Shown in pieces: positions 17,390-26,870 of a DNA stretch of 64,000 nt. Position 1 is the stretch's first letter. Each line of letters begins with the position of its first letter. The DNA lies in assembly GCA_027487575.1 (NCBI GenBank), contig JAIYDJ010000075.1, forward strand, positions 88,178 through 152,177, written 5' to 3'. This DNA comes from Rhodobacter sp. (lineage in GTDB: Bacteria; Pseudomonadota; Alphaproteobacteria; Rhodobacterales; Rhodobacteraceae). The translations under genes were made by a program, and so were the position numbers. The notes under the pieces are model-generated. The model was given only the letters and a program-made list of their open reading frames with translations, ran no database searches and had not been told where the DNA came from.

Positions 17390-18958
17390 ATGAGCGATAT
17401 CGTGGAGATCGGAGAGGCCTGCGAGCCCACGCGGGCGCGGGCGGGGCGGTCGGGCGGGCGGTCGGCGCGGGTGGCGCTGCGGGCGGCTCCGCTGGCCGAT
17501 GACGTGCGTCCGGTACGGGGCGGGATGCCAGGGGGGCTTTACAAGCCGCTGAGCGAGGAGGGGGTGCAACAGATCCACCAGTCGGCGCTGGAGGCGCTGG
17601 AGGTGATCGGGCTGTCGCAGGCGCCGCCCTCCGGCGTGGCGATCATGACGGCGGCGGGGGCCGTTCTGGGCGACGACGGGCGGCTTCGGTTTCCGCGCGC
17701 GCTGGTCGAGGACATGCTGGCGGTGGCGGCGCGCAACATCACGCTGCATGCCCGCGATCCGAAGCAGGACCTGCATCTGTCCGGCACAAACGTGCATTAC
17801 GGCACGGCGGGAGCGGCGGTGCATATCGTCGATCCGGTCACGCTGGAGTACCGCGAGAGCACGGCGCAGGACCTGTACGATGCGGCGCGGCTGGTCGACA
17901 ATCTGGACAACATCCATTTCTACCAGCGCACGATGGTCTGCCGCGACGTGATGGACAACCGCGAGATGGACCTGAACACGCTTTATGGCTGTCTGGCGGG
18001 AACGACGAAGCATGTCGGCACCAGCTTCAGCGACCCTGCCCATGTCGCCGACTGTTTCGACATGCTCTACACCGTGGCAGGCGGCGAGGAGAAATGGCTG
18101 GAACGCCCGTTTGTCAGCAATTCCAACTGCTTCGTTGTGCCGCCGATGAAGTTCGCGGAAGAAAGCTGCATCACGATGGAGGATTGCATCCGGCGCGGCA
18201 TGCCGATGCTGTTGCTGAGCGCGGGGCAGGCCGGGGCGACAGCGCCTGCGCCGATCGCGCTGACGATCGTTCAGGCGGTGGCGGAGTGTCTCGCGGGGGT
18301 CGTCTATGCCAATGCCATCAAACCCGGCGCGCCTTGCATCTTCGGCACCTGGCCGTTCGTGTCGGACCTGCGGACGGGTGCGATGTCGGGGGGCAGCGCG
18401 GAACAGGCGCTGCTGACCGCCGGTTGCGCACAGATGCACCGGTTCTACGATCTGCCCGGCGGGGCGGCGTCGGGGATATCCGACAGCAAGCTGCCCGACA
18501 TGCAGGCCGGGTGGGAACAGGGGATCACCAATTCGCTGGCGGGTCTTGCCGGTCTGAACATGTGCTACGAGGCGGTGGGGATGCATGCCAGCCTGCTGGG
18601 CTTCTGTCTGGAAAGTCTTGTCCTCGGCGACGATCTTCTGGGGCAGGCGATGCGGTTGGTGCGCGGCATCGACGTGACCCCGGATTCCACCAGCATCGAG
18701 GCGATGAAAGAGGTGTGTCTGGGCGGGCCGGGGCACTATCTGGGCAGCGACCAGACGCTGAAGCTGATGCAGACCGAGTATATCTATCCCGCGGTCGGCA
18801 ACCGGATGAGCCCGAAGGAATGGAACGAGGCGGGCAAGCCGCTGCTGCTTGACGCGGCGATTGCGCGCAAGAATAGTATCCTGGCAAAGGCCAGATGCGT
18901 GATCGACCCTGACATCGATGCTGCGATCCGGGCCAAGTACAACATCTACTTCCAGTGA
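17390..18958 (+). CDS. Trimethylamine methyltransferase (MttB) family protein, non-pyrrolysine type
   Basis: MttB-like: YKPLSEEGVQQIHQSALEALEVIGL, NVHYGTAGAAVHIVD, KLPDMQAGWEQGITNSLAGLAG; full-length ORF without in-frame TAG. Confidence 0.87.
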   Translation: MSDIVEIGEACEPTRARAGRSGGRSARVALRAAPLADDVRPVRGGMPGGLYKPLSEEGVQQIHQSALEALEVIGLSQAPPSGVAIMTAAGAVLGDDGRLRFPRALVEDMLAVAARNITLHARDPKQDLHLSGTNVHYGTAGAAVHIVDPVTLEYRESTAQDLYDAARLVDNLDNIHFYQRTMVCRDVMDNREMDLNTLYGCLAGTTKHVGTSFSDPAHVADCFDMLYTVAGGEEKWLERPFVSNSNCFVVPPMKFAEESCITMEDCIRRGMPMLLLSAGQAGATAPAPIALTIVQAVAECLAGVVYANAIKPGAPCIFGTWPFVSDLRTGAMSGGSAEQALLTAGCAQMHRFYDLPGGAASGISDSKLPDMQAGWEQGITNSLAGLAGLNMCYEAVGMHASLLGFCLESLVLGDDLLGQAMRLVRGIDVTPDSTSIEAMKEVCLGGPGHYLGSDQTLKLMQTEYIYPAVGNRMSPKEWNEAGKPLLLDAAIARKNSILAKARCVIDPDIDAAIRAKYNIYFQ

Positions 18959-18965
18959 GGGCGAC

Positions 18966-20396
18966 ATGATCTCTGCCAACATGACAAAGTTCTACATCAA
19001 CGGTGCCTGGGTCGCGCCGTTGTCGGACGCCCGTCTCGGGGTGGAAAACCCCGCGACCGAGGAAATCGTGGCCCAGGTCGCGCTGGGCAATGACGCCGAC
19101 GCGGATGCCGCGATCATGGCCGCCCGCGCCGCCTTCGATGGCTGGACCGTCACCCCGGTTGCCGAGCGCATCGCGCTGGTCCGCCGTATCCTCGAGGTTT
19201 ACAACGCCCGCTATGAGGATTTCGCGCAAGCCATGTCGACCGAGATGGGCGCTCCGATCGAATGGGCGCGCGGGGCGCAGGCCTGGGCGGGCCAGGTGCA
19301 TATCGAGGCCACGATCAAGGCGGCGGAAGAGATGCATTGGGAATACATGCGCGGCACCACGCGCATCGTCTACGAAGGCATCGGGGTCTGCGCGCTGATC
19401 ACGCCGTGGAACTGGCCGATGAACCAGATCGCCTGCAAGGTGGCACCCGCCCTGATCGCAGGCTGCACGATGGTGCTGAAACCATCCGAAATCGCCCCGC
19501 TGTCGGGCGTGCTGTTCGCCGAAGTGTGCCACGAGGCAGGCGTGCCGCCCGGCGTGTTCAATCTGGTCAACGGCGACGGGCCGGGGGTCGGCACCCGCAT
19601 CACCTCGCACCCCGAGGTCGATATGGTGTCCTTCACAGGATCGACCCGTGCGGGGATCCTGATCGCCACGGCGGCGGCCAAGACGGTCAAGCGTGTGGCG
19701 CAGGAAATGGGCGGCAAATCGGCCAACATCATCCTGCCGTCGGCCGATCTGCAGGCGGCGGTCACCGCGGGTGTCAACGCGATCATGTCGAACACCGGGC
19801 AGTCCTGCGACGCGCCGACCCGGATGTTCGTCCACCGCAGCCAGCAGGCCGAAGCGCTGGCCATCGCCAGGGAAACCGCCGAGGCCATCGTCCCCGGCGA
19901 CCCGCTGGCCGACGGCACCACGATGGGGCCGCTGATTTCGAAGGTGCAGTTCGACAAGGTGCAGCGGCTGATCCAGAGCGGCATCGACGAAGGCGCAACG
20001 CTGGTGACCGGGGGTGTTGGCCGCCCGGCCGGGCTGAACCGGGGATGGTTCTGCAAGCCGACGATCTTTGGCGATGTGCAGAACGAAATGACCATCTCGA
20101 AGGAAGAAATCTTCGGCCCGGTGCTGTCGGTTCTGCCCTATGACTCGGTCGATGATGCCGTGCGGATGGCCAATGACTCCGTCTACGGTCTTGCCGCCTA
20201 CATCGCCGGCCCGCTGGAAGAGGCGCGTCCTGTCGCCCATCGCCTGCGGGCGGGGACCGTCAACCTGAACTATCCCGACTGGGATACCTCTGCGCCGTTC
20301 GGCGGTTACAAGCAGTCTGGCAACGGGCGCGAGTATGCCGACTGGGGCATCCACGACTTCTGCGAGGTCAAGGGCATCGTCGGCTACGGGGCGTGA
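18966..20396 (+). CDS. Aldehyde dehydrogenase family protein
   Basis: VTPWNWP-like LITPWNWPMNQ, FTGSTRAG, EMGGKSANI, catalytic Cys NTGQSCDAPTR. Confidence 0.95.
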   Translation: MISANMTKFYINGAWVAPLSDARLGVENPATEEIVAQVALGNDADADAAIMAARAAFDGWTVTPVAERIALVRRILEVYNARYEDFAQAMSTEMGAPIEWARGAQAWAGQVHIEATIKAAEEMHWEYMRGTTRIVYEGIGVCALITPWNWPMNQIACKVAPALIAGCTMVLKPSEIAPLSGVLFAEVCHEAGVPPGVFNLVNGDGPGVGTRITSHPEVDMVSFTGSTRAGILIATAAAKTVKRVAQEMGGKSANIILPSADLQAAVTAGVNAIMSNTGQSCDAPTRMFVHRSQQAEALAIARETAEAIVPGDPLADGTTMGPLISKVQFDKVQRLIQSGIDEGATLVTGGVGRPAGLNRGWFCKPTIFGDVQNEMTISKEEIFGPVLSVLPYDSVDDAVRMANDSVYGLAAYIAGPLEEARPVAHRLRAGTVNLNYPDWDTSAPFGGYKQSGNGREYADWGIHDFCEVKGIVGYGA

Positions 20397-20458
20397 CCCG
20401 GCACCTGGCCTGAACCATCCGGGGCGGCATCGGGCCGCCCCCACCCAGCGGGGACATC

Positions 20459-21358
20459 ATGCATTACGGATACATCGGCCTCGGCAATCTGGGGGCCGCC
20501 TGCGCGGGCTGTCTGGTGAAGGACGGTTTTCGGGTCACGGTCTATGACCTGAACCCCGCCCTTGCCGCCCCTTTGGTGGCGCAGGGGGCGATCCTGGCCG
20601 ACAGTGCCGAGACGCTGGCGGCGTCTGTCGATCACGTGATCACCTGCCTGCCGTCCCCTGCGGTGTCCGAACGGGTGCTGCGCAACATCCTGCCGCACAC
20701 GGCGCAGGGCGCGTCCTGGGTCGAGATGTCGACGCTGGGCCGCGACGAGGTTCTGAAACTGGCCGCCGTCGCCGCCGGGGCAGGGGTGCGGATGATGGAA
20801 CTGCCGGTGACCGGCGGGGTGCATCTGGCGCATCAGGGCAGGATTACCATGCTGGCTGGCGGCGAGCGTGACCTGTTCGACCTGCACCACAAGGCGATGC
20901 AGGCAATGGGCGACCGGATCTTTCACATGGGTCCGCTGGGATCGGCGTCGATCATCAAGGTCATCACCAACATGCTGGCCTTCATCCACCTGAAAGCCAC
21001 CTCCGAGGCGCTGATGCTGGCCAGGCGGGGCGGGCTTGACCTTGCGCAGTCCTGGCATGCGATTGCGGCGTCGTCGGGCAACTCCTTCGTGCATGAAACC
21101 GAAGGTGCACTGATCCTGAACGGCTCTTATGACGTCGCATTCAACATCGATCTGGCGCTGAAGGACCTTGGCTTTGCTCTGGGCTTCGGGCGCGAGTTCG
21201 GTGTGCCGCTGGATCTGGCCTCGATGACAAACCAGACCTATGTCGCCGCCAAGGCGGCCTATGGCGGCGAGGCGCAATCGCCGATGATCGCCAAGCTGCT
21301 GGAAGACCTGCTGGGCACCGACTTGCGGGCCGAAGGCTTTCCGGCACGGCTGGAATAG
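20459..21358 (+). CDS. NAD(P)-dependent oxidoreductase, 3-hydroxyisobutyrate dehydrogenase-like
   Basis: GYIGLGNLGAACAGCLVKDGF, ELPVTGGVHLA, KVITNML. Confidence 0.9.
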   Translation: MHYGYIGLGNLGAACAGCLVKDGFRVTVYDLNPALAAPLVAQGAILADSAETLAASVDHVITCLPSPAVSERVLRNILPHTAQGASWVEMSTLGRDEVLKLAAVAAGAGVRMMELPVTGGVHLAHQGRITMLAGGERDLFDLHHKAMQAMGDRIFHMGPLGSASIIKVITNMLAFIHLKATSEALMLARRGGLDLAQSWHAIAASSGNSFVHETEGALILNGSYDVAFNIDLALKDLGFALGFGREFGVPLDLASMTNQTYVAAKAAYGGEAQSPMIAKLLEDLLGTDLRAEGFPARLE

Positions 21359-21418
21359 CGACTTGTCAACGCCTTGTCGTCAATGTTTCATGTGGCGCAT
21401 GAAGATGGGAGCCACAGT

Positions 21419-22525
21419 ATGGACGATGTGACCAAGGCGCGGGTGGCGTCGATGCTGCACCACCGCAGCAAAACGCTGCAACCGGGCGATCCGCTGGTGG
21501 CGGGCATCATCTCGTCCGCCACCTATCACACGCCCGATGTCGCGAACCTGAGCCATGTCTACGGCCGCTCCGGCATGCCGACGTGGGAGGCGCTGGAGGC
21601 CCAGCTTGGCATTCTGGAAGACGCCGAATGCGTGACCTTCCCCAGTGGAATGGGCGCGATTTCGGCGGCGCTGTTCGCGGGCCTTGGCGCGGGCAAGCGG
21701 GTGTTGATCCCGTCAGACGGCTACTATGTGACGCGCCTTCTGTCGGCGCAGGTTCTGGCGACCTACGGGGTCGAGGTGGTCGAGGTGGCAACCCGCGACA
21801 TCGCCACCGCCGACATGACCGGGGCGGCGGTGGTCTACATCGAGACGCCGTCCAATCCGGGGCTTGAGGTGTGCGACATCGCCGCCGTCAGCTCCCGTGC
21901 CCATGCGGCGGGGGCGATCGTGATGGTGGACAACACCACGATGACGCCCCTGTTGCAGCGCCCGCTGGACCTTGGCGCGGATGTTGTGGTCGCGGCGGAT
22001 ACCAAGGCCCCGGCAGGCCATTCGGATGTGCTGTTCGGCCATGTCGCGTCACGCGATCCGGCGTTCATCCAGCGCGTCTGCGACTGGCGGCGGCTGTCGG
22101 GCGGGGTGCCCGGCGCGTTCGAGGCGTGGCTGGTGCATCGCGGGATCGAGACGCTGGAGGTGCGGCTGGAACGGATGTGCGCCTCGGCCGGTATGGTGGC
22201 GCGGCGGCTGGCGGAACATCCGGCGGTGACCAATGTGCGCTATCCCGGTCTCAGTCAGGACCCGTCGCATGCGGTGGCAAAACGGCAGATGTCGGGGTTC
22301 GGGTTTCTGATCGGGTTCGAACTGGCCGATGCGGCGCGGGCCGAACGGTTTCTGACCGAATGCCCGCTGATCGCGCAGGCGACCAGTTTTGGCAGCACGC
22401 ATTCGTCGGGGGAACGCCGGGTGCGCTGGGGCGATGCGGTGCCGCAAGGCTTCATCCGGCTGTCGGTCGGGCTGGAGCCGGTCGAGGCGCTGTGGGCGGC
22501 GATGGCGGCGGCGCTGGAGCAATAG
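21419..22525 (+). CDS. PLP-dependent trans-sulfuration family enzyme (cystathionine gamma-lyase/synthase-like)
   Basis: FPSGMGAISAAL, YIETPSNPGLEVCDI, VDNTTMTPLLQRPLDLGADVVVAADTKAPAGHSD (PLP Lys region). Confidence 0.9.
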   Translation: MDDVTKARVASMLHHRSKTLQPGDPLVAGIISSATYHTPDVANLSHVYGRSGMPTWEALEAQLGILEDAECVTFPSGMGAISAALFAGLGAGKRVLIPSDGYYVTRLLSAQVLATYGVEVVEVATRDIATADMTGAAVVYIETPSNPGLEVCDIAAVSSRAHAAGAIVMVDNTTMTPLLQRPLDLGADVVVAADTKAPAGHSDVLFGHVASRDPAFIQRVCDWRRLSGGVPGAFEAWLVHRGIETLEVRLERMCASAGMVARRLAEHPAVTNVRYPGLSQDPSHAVAKRQMSGFGFLIGFELADAARAERFLTECPLIAQATSFGSTHSSGERRVRWGDAVPQGFIRLSVGLEPVEALWAAMAAALEQ

Positions 22526-22569
22526 TTCTGCGGCCCGGCGGGAACAGGGACGTCAGGCAAGGACCGCGG

Positions 22570-23238
22570 CTAAAGCAGCGCGAGCAGGCGGGCAGCCTCC
22601 TGCCGCGGATCGGTCAGTTTGCTGCGATCTTCGCCGGGAAAGAACCGCGCCCGTGTGGCGGTGGGCATCGGGGCGGGTGTGGCGATGATCACCCGCGGGC
22701 CGATGCGGGCGTTTTCGGCCGCCCAACTGCGCGCCAGCGCGATCTGCGCGGCCTTTGTGGCCCCGTAGGCCCCGAAGAATTGCTCGCCCGCGCGGGGGTC
22801 TTCCAGAAACATCGCCGCGCCGTGATGCGCCCGCAGCAGGGGTTCGATCATCGGAATCAGCAGGCCGGTGGCGCGAACATTGGTGGCAATGGACTTTTCC
22901 CAGTCCTTGCCGTCCAGCGACCCGGCCGGCGACAGGGGTGCGGCGTGGACTGCCGCATGGACCCACAGGCCAAGCCCGCCCCAGCGGTCGAAAACCGAAC
23001 GGCACAGATGGCGCATCGCGTCTTCGTTGTTCACGTCCATCGGCGCGAGGGTCAGCGCCCCGGCGCCCGGCAACCCGGCCGCGCGGACGCGGTCATCGAC
23101 CTCTTCCAGACCGCCGACCGTCCGGGCGACCGCGACGACCTGCCAGCCCCGCAGCGCCAGTTGTTCGGCCAGTGCGGCCCCGAGGCCACGGGAGGCCCCG
23201 GTTACAAGGGCGATGCGGGGGGGAATGCTGGTGTTCAT
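22570..23238 (-). CDS. SDR family NAD(P)-dependent oxidoreductase
   Basis: IALVTGASRGLGAALAEQLA, YGATKAAQ; start placed at internal ATG. Confidence 0.87.
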   Translation of the reverse strand: MNTSIPPRIALVTGASRGLGAALAEQLALRGWQVVAVARTVGGLEEVDDRVRAAGLPGAGALTLAPMDVNNEDAMRHLCRSVFDRWGGLGLWVHAAVHAAPLSPAGSLDGKDWEKSIATNVRATGLLIPMIEPLLRAHHGAAMFLEDPRAGEQFFGAYGATKAAQIALARSWAAENARIGPRVIIATPAPMPTATRARFFPGEDRSKLTDPRQEAARLLALL

Positions 23239-23286
23239 GGCCGCGGATATCGCATTGTGCCGCGAAGTGGGCAAGGGGGGCTGCGG

Positions 23287-24321
23287 GTGAAGAGTTTGGC
23301 AGAGCGGCAGGTCCTGCCGCGCGTCCCCGATCTGGTGGCGCGGCTGGGGGCGGGGCACCGGGTTGCCGCAGGCTGGACGGAAATCGAGCCTTCGGCGCGG
23401 CGGATGGGCCATCCGGTCGGGGATGTGTTGCTGTGCCAGATGCGCGATGTCGTGTGGTCTCCGAGGACGGGGCTGATGATCGGGCCGGACGGGGCGGCGG
23501 TCCAGTCGTCTGTGCTGGCGGCGGGGGGGCGGTCGCTGTCGGTGCCGCGTGGTGCGGAACGTTTTGTCGAGCGGGCGGCGCTGTTTGCGGGTTTCGGGGC
23601 GCAGCGCAACTATGGGCATTTCATCTATGACGGAATGGCCGGACTTGGTGCGATGGCGGACCTTGGTTTGCTGGACCGCTATCCGGCCATGGCGGGGCCG
23701 CTGCACGTCTGGCAGAAGCAGGCGCTGCACCTTGCGGCGCTGCCGGTGGCCGAAGTTGCGGCCCGGCGGGTACGGATCGGCGAGGTGATCTTTGTCACCG
23801 CGATGAACCATTACCTGCACCGCTGCGACGGTCTGCTGCGGGCGCTTGTCGCGCGGATGGGCGGGCAGGGTCTGGAAGGGCGCGATCTGGTCTATCTGTC
23901 CCGCCGCCGCCGGACCGCGCGCGTTCTGGTGGGCGAATCCGCGCTGGAGGCTGCGCTTGCGACGCGTGGAGCCCGCATCCTGCGTCCCGAAGCGATGCCT
24001 GTCGCAGATCAGCTTGCCGCCATGCGCGGGGCGCGAGTCGTGGTGGCGGCATCAGGTGCGGCGCTTGCGAATGCGGTCTTTGCGCCGCCGGGGGCAGCCG
24101 TGCTGGAAATCCGCCCCGAACCGGTGTGCGAACCCTGGGTCGATCTGAGCTGCGATGTCATGGGGTTGCGCCATGTGGTCCTGCCTTCGCCGCTGGTGCC
24201 GGCGTCGCAGGTGCCTTTGGGGGCGCGTCTGCAACAGTTGCCGCGCAAGATCCTGCGGCGCTACCACTATGCCACGCGGATCGATCCGGATGTGGTGCTA
24301 GCGGCGCTTGACCGGCTGTGA
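23287..24321 (+). CDS. Glycosyltransferase family 61 protein
   Basis: NYGHFIYDGMAGLG, YLSRRRRTARVLVGE, VVAASGAALANAVFAPPGAAVLEI; GTG start. Confidence 0.8.
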   Translation: MKSLAERQVLPRVPDLVARLGAGHRVAAGWTEIEPSARRMGHPVGDVLLCQMRDVVWSPRTGLMIGPDGAAVQSSVLAAGGRSLSVPRGAERFVERAALFAGFGAQRNYGHFIYDGMAGLGAMADLGLLDRYPAMAGPLHVWQKQALHLAALPVAEVAARRVRIGEVIFVTAMNHYLHRCDGLLRALVARMGGQGLEGRDLVYLSRRRRTARVLVGESALEAALATRGARILRPEAMPVADQLAAMRGARVVVAASGAALANAVFAPPGAAVLEIRPEPVCEPWVDLSCDVMGLRHVVLPSPLVPASQVPLGARLQQLPRKILRRYHYATRIDPDVVLAALDRL

Positions 24322-24660
24322 GGCGATCTCGGCAAGCCGGGCGTCGATGATCTGGCGTACCAGCGCATCGGGCAGGGTCTGGGCCGGTGTGAACAGCACC
24401 CCGGATTTCGAAGTCTTGAATGGGCCGCAATCCATGCCGGGCACGACATTGCCCGAATGCGGGTAGAGCCCCAGATGGTGCCGGAACGCGGCATACCCCG
24501 CCGCCATCCGGCCGTTCGGCATCCGGAACCCCGGCATGGCATAGGACATGCATTCGTCGGCCTCTGGCAGCAGGGCGCGCAGGGTGGCCCGCAGGGCATG
24601 CAGCGCGGCGGCCTGATCCCGCGGAAGTGCCGCCAGATAGGCCTCCACCTCTGCCGTCAC
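24298..24660 (-). CDS. DUF1801 domain-containing protein
   Basis: ECMSYAMPGFRMPNGRMAAGYAAFRHHLGLYPHSG; GTG start. Confidence 0.8.
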   Translation of the reverse strand: MTAEVEAYLAALPRDQAAALHALRATLRALLPEADECMSYAMPGFRMPNGRMAAGYAAFRHHLGLYPHSGNVVPGMDCGPFKTSKSGVLFTPAQTLPDALVRQIIDARLAEIASQPVKRR

Positions 24661-26141
24661 TCTGCCGCCTTCATCTCGAACCCTTCGTCGATCTTGTCCG
24701 AAGGCGCGACAGGGTAATCCCCGCTGAAACACGCATCACAGAACCTTGGCGCGGCATTGTCGCGACCGCCAGCCTCGCCCGCCGCGCGGTAAAGACCGTC
24801 GAGCGTGATGAACTTCAGGCTGTCCACCCCGATCCACTGCCGCATTTCCTCTTCGCTCATCGTGGCGGCCAGAAGCTTCGACCGCTCGGGCGTGTCGACG
24901 CCGTAAAAGCAGGGCCATGCCGTGGGGGGCGATGCGATGCGGAAGTGCACTTCGGCTGCGCCCGCCTCAAGGATCATGTCCTTGATCTTGCGGCTGGTGG
25001 TGCCGCGCACGACCGAATCGTCCACCAGAATCACCCGCTTGCCCTTGATCAGGGCGCGGTTGACGTTGAGTTTCAGGCGAACACCCATGTTGCGGATGGA
25101 TTCCGTCGGCTCGATGAAGGTGCGGCCCATGTACTGATTGCGGATGATCCCCATCGCATACGGTATGCCGGATTGCTGGCTGTAACCGATCGCGGCGGGG
25201 GTGCCGGAGTCGGGCACCGGGCAGACCAGATCGGCATCGACCGGGGCCTCGATCGCCAGTTCGACACCGATCTGGCGGCGGGTTTCATACACCGACCGGC
25301 CACCCAGAATGGAATCGGGGCGGCTGAAGTAGACCTGTTCAAAGATGCAGAACCGGGATTTCGCCGGGTGGAAGGGGCGGGTGGATTCCACCTTGTTGCC
25401 TTCGATCACCACCATTTCGCCCGGCTCGATTTCGCGGATGAATTCGGCCCCGATGATGTCGAGCGCGCAGGTTTCCGACGCCAGCGCCCAGCCGTGGTCG
25501 CTGATCCGGCCCAGCACCAGCGGACGCACACCCAGCGGGTCGCGCACGCCGATCAGCTTGGTCCGCGTCATCGCCACGACCGAAAACGCCCCTTCGACGC
25601 GGCGCAGGGCGTCCTTCATCCGCTCGGCGATGGTTTTCTGGATCGACCGGGCCATCAGATGGATGATGCATTCCGAATCGCTGGAGCTTTGAAAGATGCT
25701 GCCGCGTTCGATCAGTTCGCGGCGCAGTTGCGCGGCATTGGTCAGGTTGCCGTTGTGCGCGATGGCGGCCCCGCCCATCGAAAACTCGCCGAAGAACGGC
25801 TGCACGTCGCGGATGGCCGTGGCCCCCTTGGACCCGGCGGTGGAATAGCGCACGTGCCCGATGGCCAGCGCGCCGGGCAGGGTGCGCATCACCTCGGGGC
25901 TGGTGAAGTTGTCGCGGACATAGCCGAACCGCCGGGCCGAGTTGAACCCCTCGACGGGGTCATAGCTGACGATCCCGCCGGCTTCCTGTCCGCGGTGTTG
26001 CAGGGCGTGCAGGCCAAGCGCCACGAAGTTCGCGGCGTCGGCGGCCCCGATCACGCCGAACACGCCGCATTCCTCTTTCAACTTGTCGTCGTCGAAGGGA
26101 TGCGACCGGAAGGCGGGATCAGACGGCATGTGCTTGGGCAA
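24657..26141 (-). CDS. purF: Amidophosphoribosyltransferase
   Basis: EECGVFGVIG, HRGQEAGGIVSYD, DSVVRGTTSRKI PRPP motif. Confidence 0.97.
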   Translation of the reverse strand: MPKHMPSDPAFRSHPFDDDKLKEECGVFGVIGAADAANFVALGLHALQHRGQEAGGIVSYDPVEGFNSARRFGYVRDNFTSPEVMRTLPGALAIGHVRYSTAGSKGATAIRDVQPFFGEFSMGGAAIAHNGNLTNAAQLRRELIERGSIFQSSSDSECIIHLMARSIQKTIAERMKDALRRVEGAFSVVAMTRTKLIGVRDPLGVRPLVLGRISDHGWALASETCALDIIGAEFIREIEPGEMVVIEGNKVESTRPFHPAKSRFCIFEQVYFSRPDSILGGRSVYETRRQIGVELAIEAPVDADLVCPVPDSGTPAAIGYSQQSGIPYAMGIIRNQYMGRTFIEPTESIRNMGVRLKLNVNRALIKGKRVILVDDSVVRGTTSRKIKDMILEAGAAEVHFRIASPPTAWPCFYGVDTPERSKLLAATMSEEEMRQWIGVDSLKFITLDGLYRAAGEAGGRDNAAPRFCDACFSGDYPVAPSDKIDEGFEMKAAE

Positions 26142-26239
26142 TGGCGCGCTCCGAATCCATGAATGGTGTCCCGACTAGATAGTCCTAACCGGACGGAGTG
26201 TCATCAGCCGATCCGCCGGCACCTGTGCACAACGCGGTG

Positions 26240-26851
26240 TCAGCCGCCTGTGGCGGGGGCGGCCGCCTCGGGCGTCGTCGGCGCCACGGGCGTGGCGGGG
26301 GCAGCGCAGGCGGCTGTCAGATCGGTATAGCGGTCGACGATCCACGTCGGCGCATCTTCCGGCACAGCCGCGTCGATCGAGGTCTGGAAACTGGCAAACA
26401 CCCGCGCCGACCGGCTTTCGTCGATCATCGGCATGGCGTTGGACGACAGCGCCCGGTCATAGACTAGGAAGGCCACGCCCACCAGCACGACGCCCCGCGC
26501 GACGCCGAACACGAATCCCAGCGCCTGATCGATGCCGCCCAGAGCCGAGCGTTGCACCACCGACGAAAACAGCGGCGTGAACAGCGACGCCAGCACAAGC
26601 CCGATGGCGAAGACCGCGGCAAAGGCCCCGATCATCGACAATTCGCAACTGTCGGACAGAAATTCGCCGACGAAAGGCACTTCCTTGATCAGCGGCTGTG
26701 CCGAGGGGGCAAAGACAAAGGCCAGCACCGCCGCCCCGACCCAGCCCGCAATCGCCATGGCCTCGCGCACAAAGCCGCGCGAATAGGCCAGGATCGCCGA
26801 CAGGATGATCAGACCCGCCACGACGGCATCGACCACGGTAAAGCCTTCCAT
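26240..26851 (-). CDS. cvpA: CvpA family protein
   Basis: VDAVVAGLIILSAILAYSRGFVREAMAIAGWVGAA; purF-adjacent. Confidence 0.9.
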   Translation of the reverse strand: MEGFTVVDAVVAGLIILSAILAYSRGFVREAMAIAGWVGAAVLAFVFAPSAQPLIKEVPFVGEFLSDSCELSMIGAFAAVFAIGLVLASLFTPLFSSVVQRSALGGIDQALGFVFGVARGVVLVGVAFLVYDRALSSNAMPMIDESRSARVFASFQTSIDAAVPEDAPTWIVDRYTDLTAACAAPATPVAPTTPEAAAPATGG

Positions 26852-26870
26852 CCGTCACTCCCCGGGCGCG

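Noticed and set aside
17390-18958. Pyrrolysine-containing MttB
   Set aside because: Full-length frame has no internal TAG, and no pyl genes are visible
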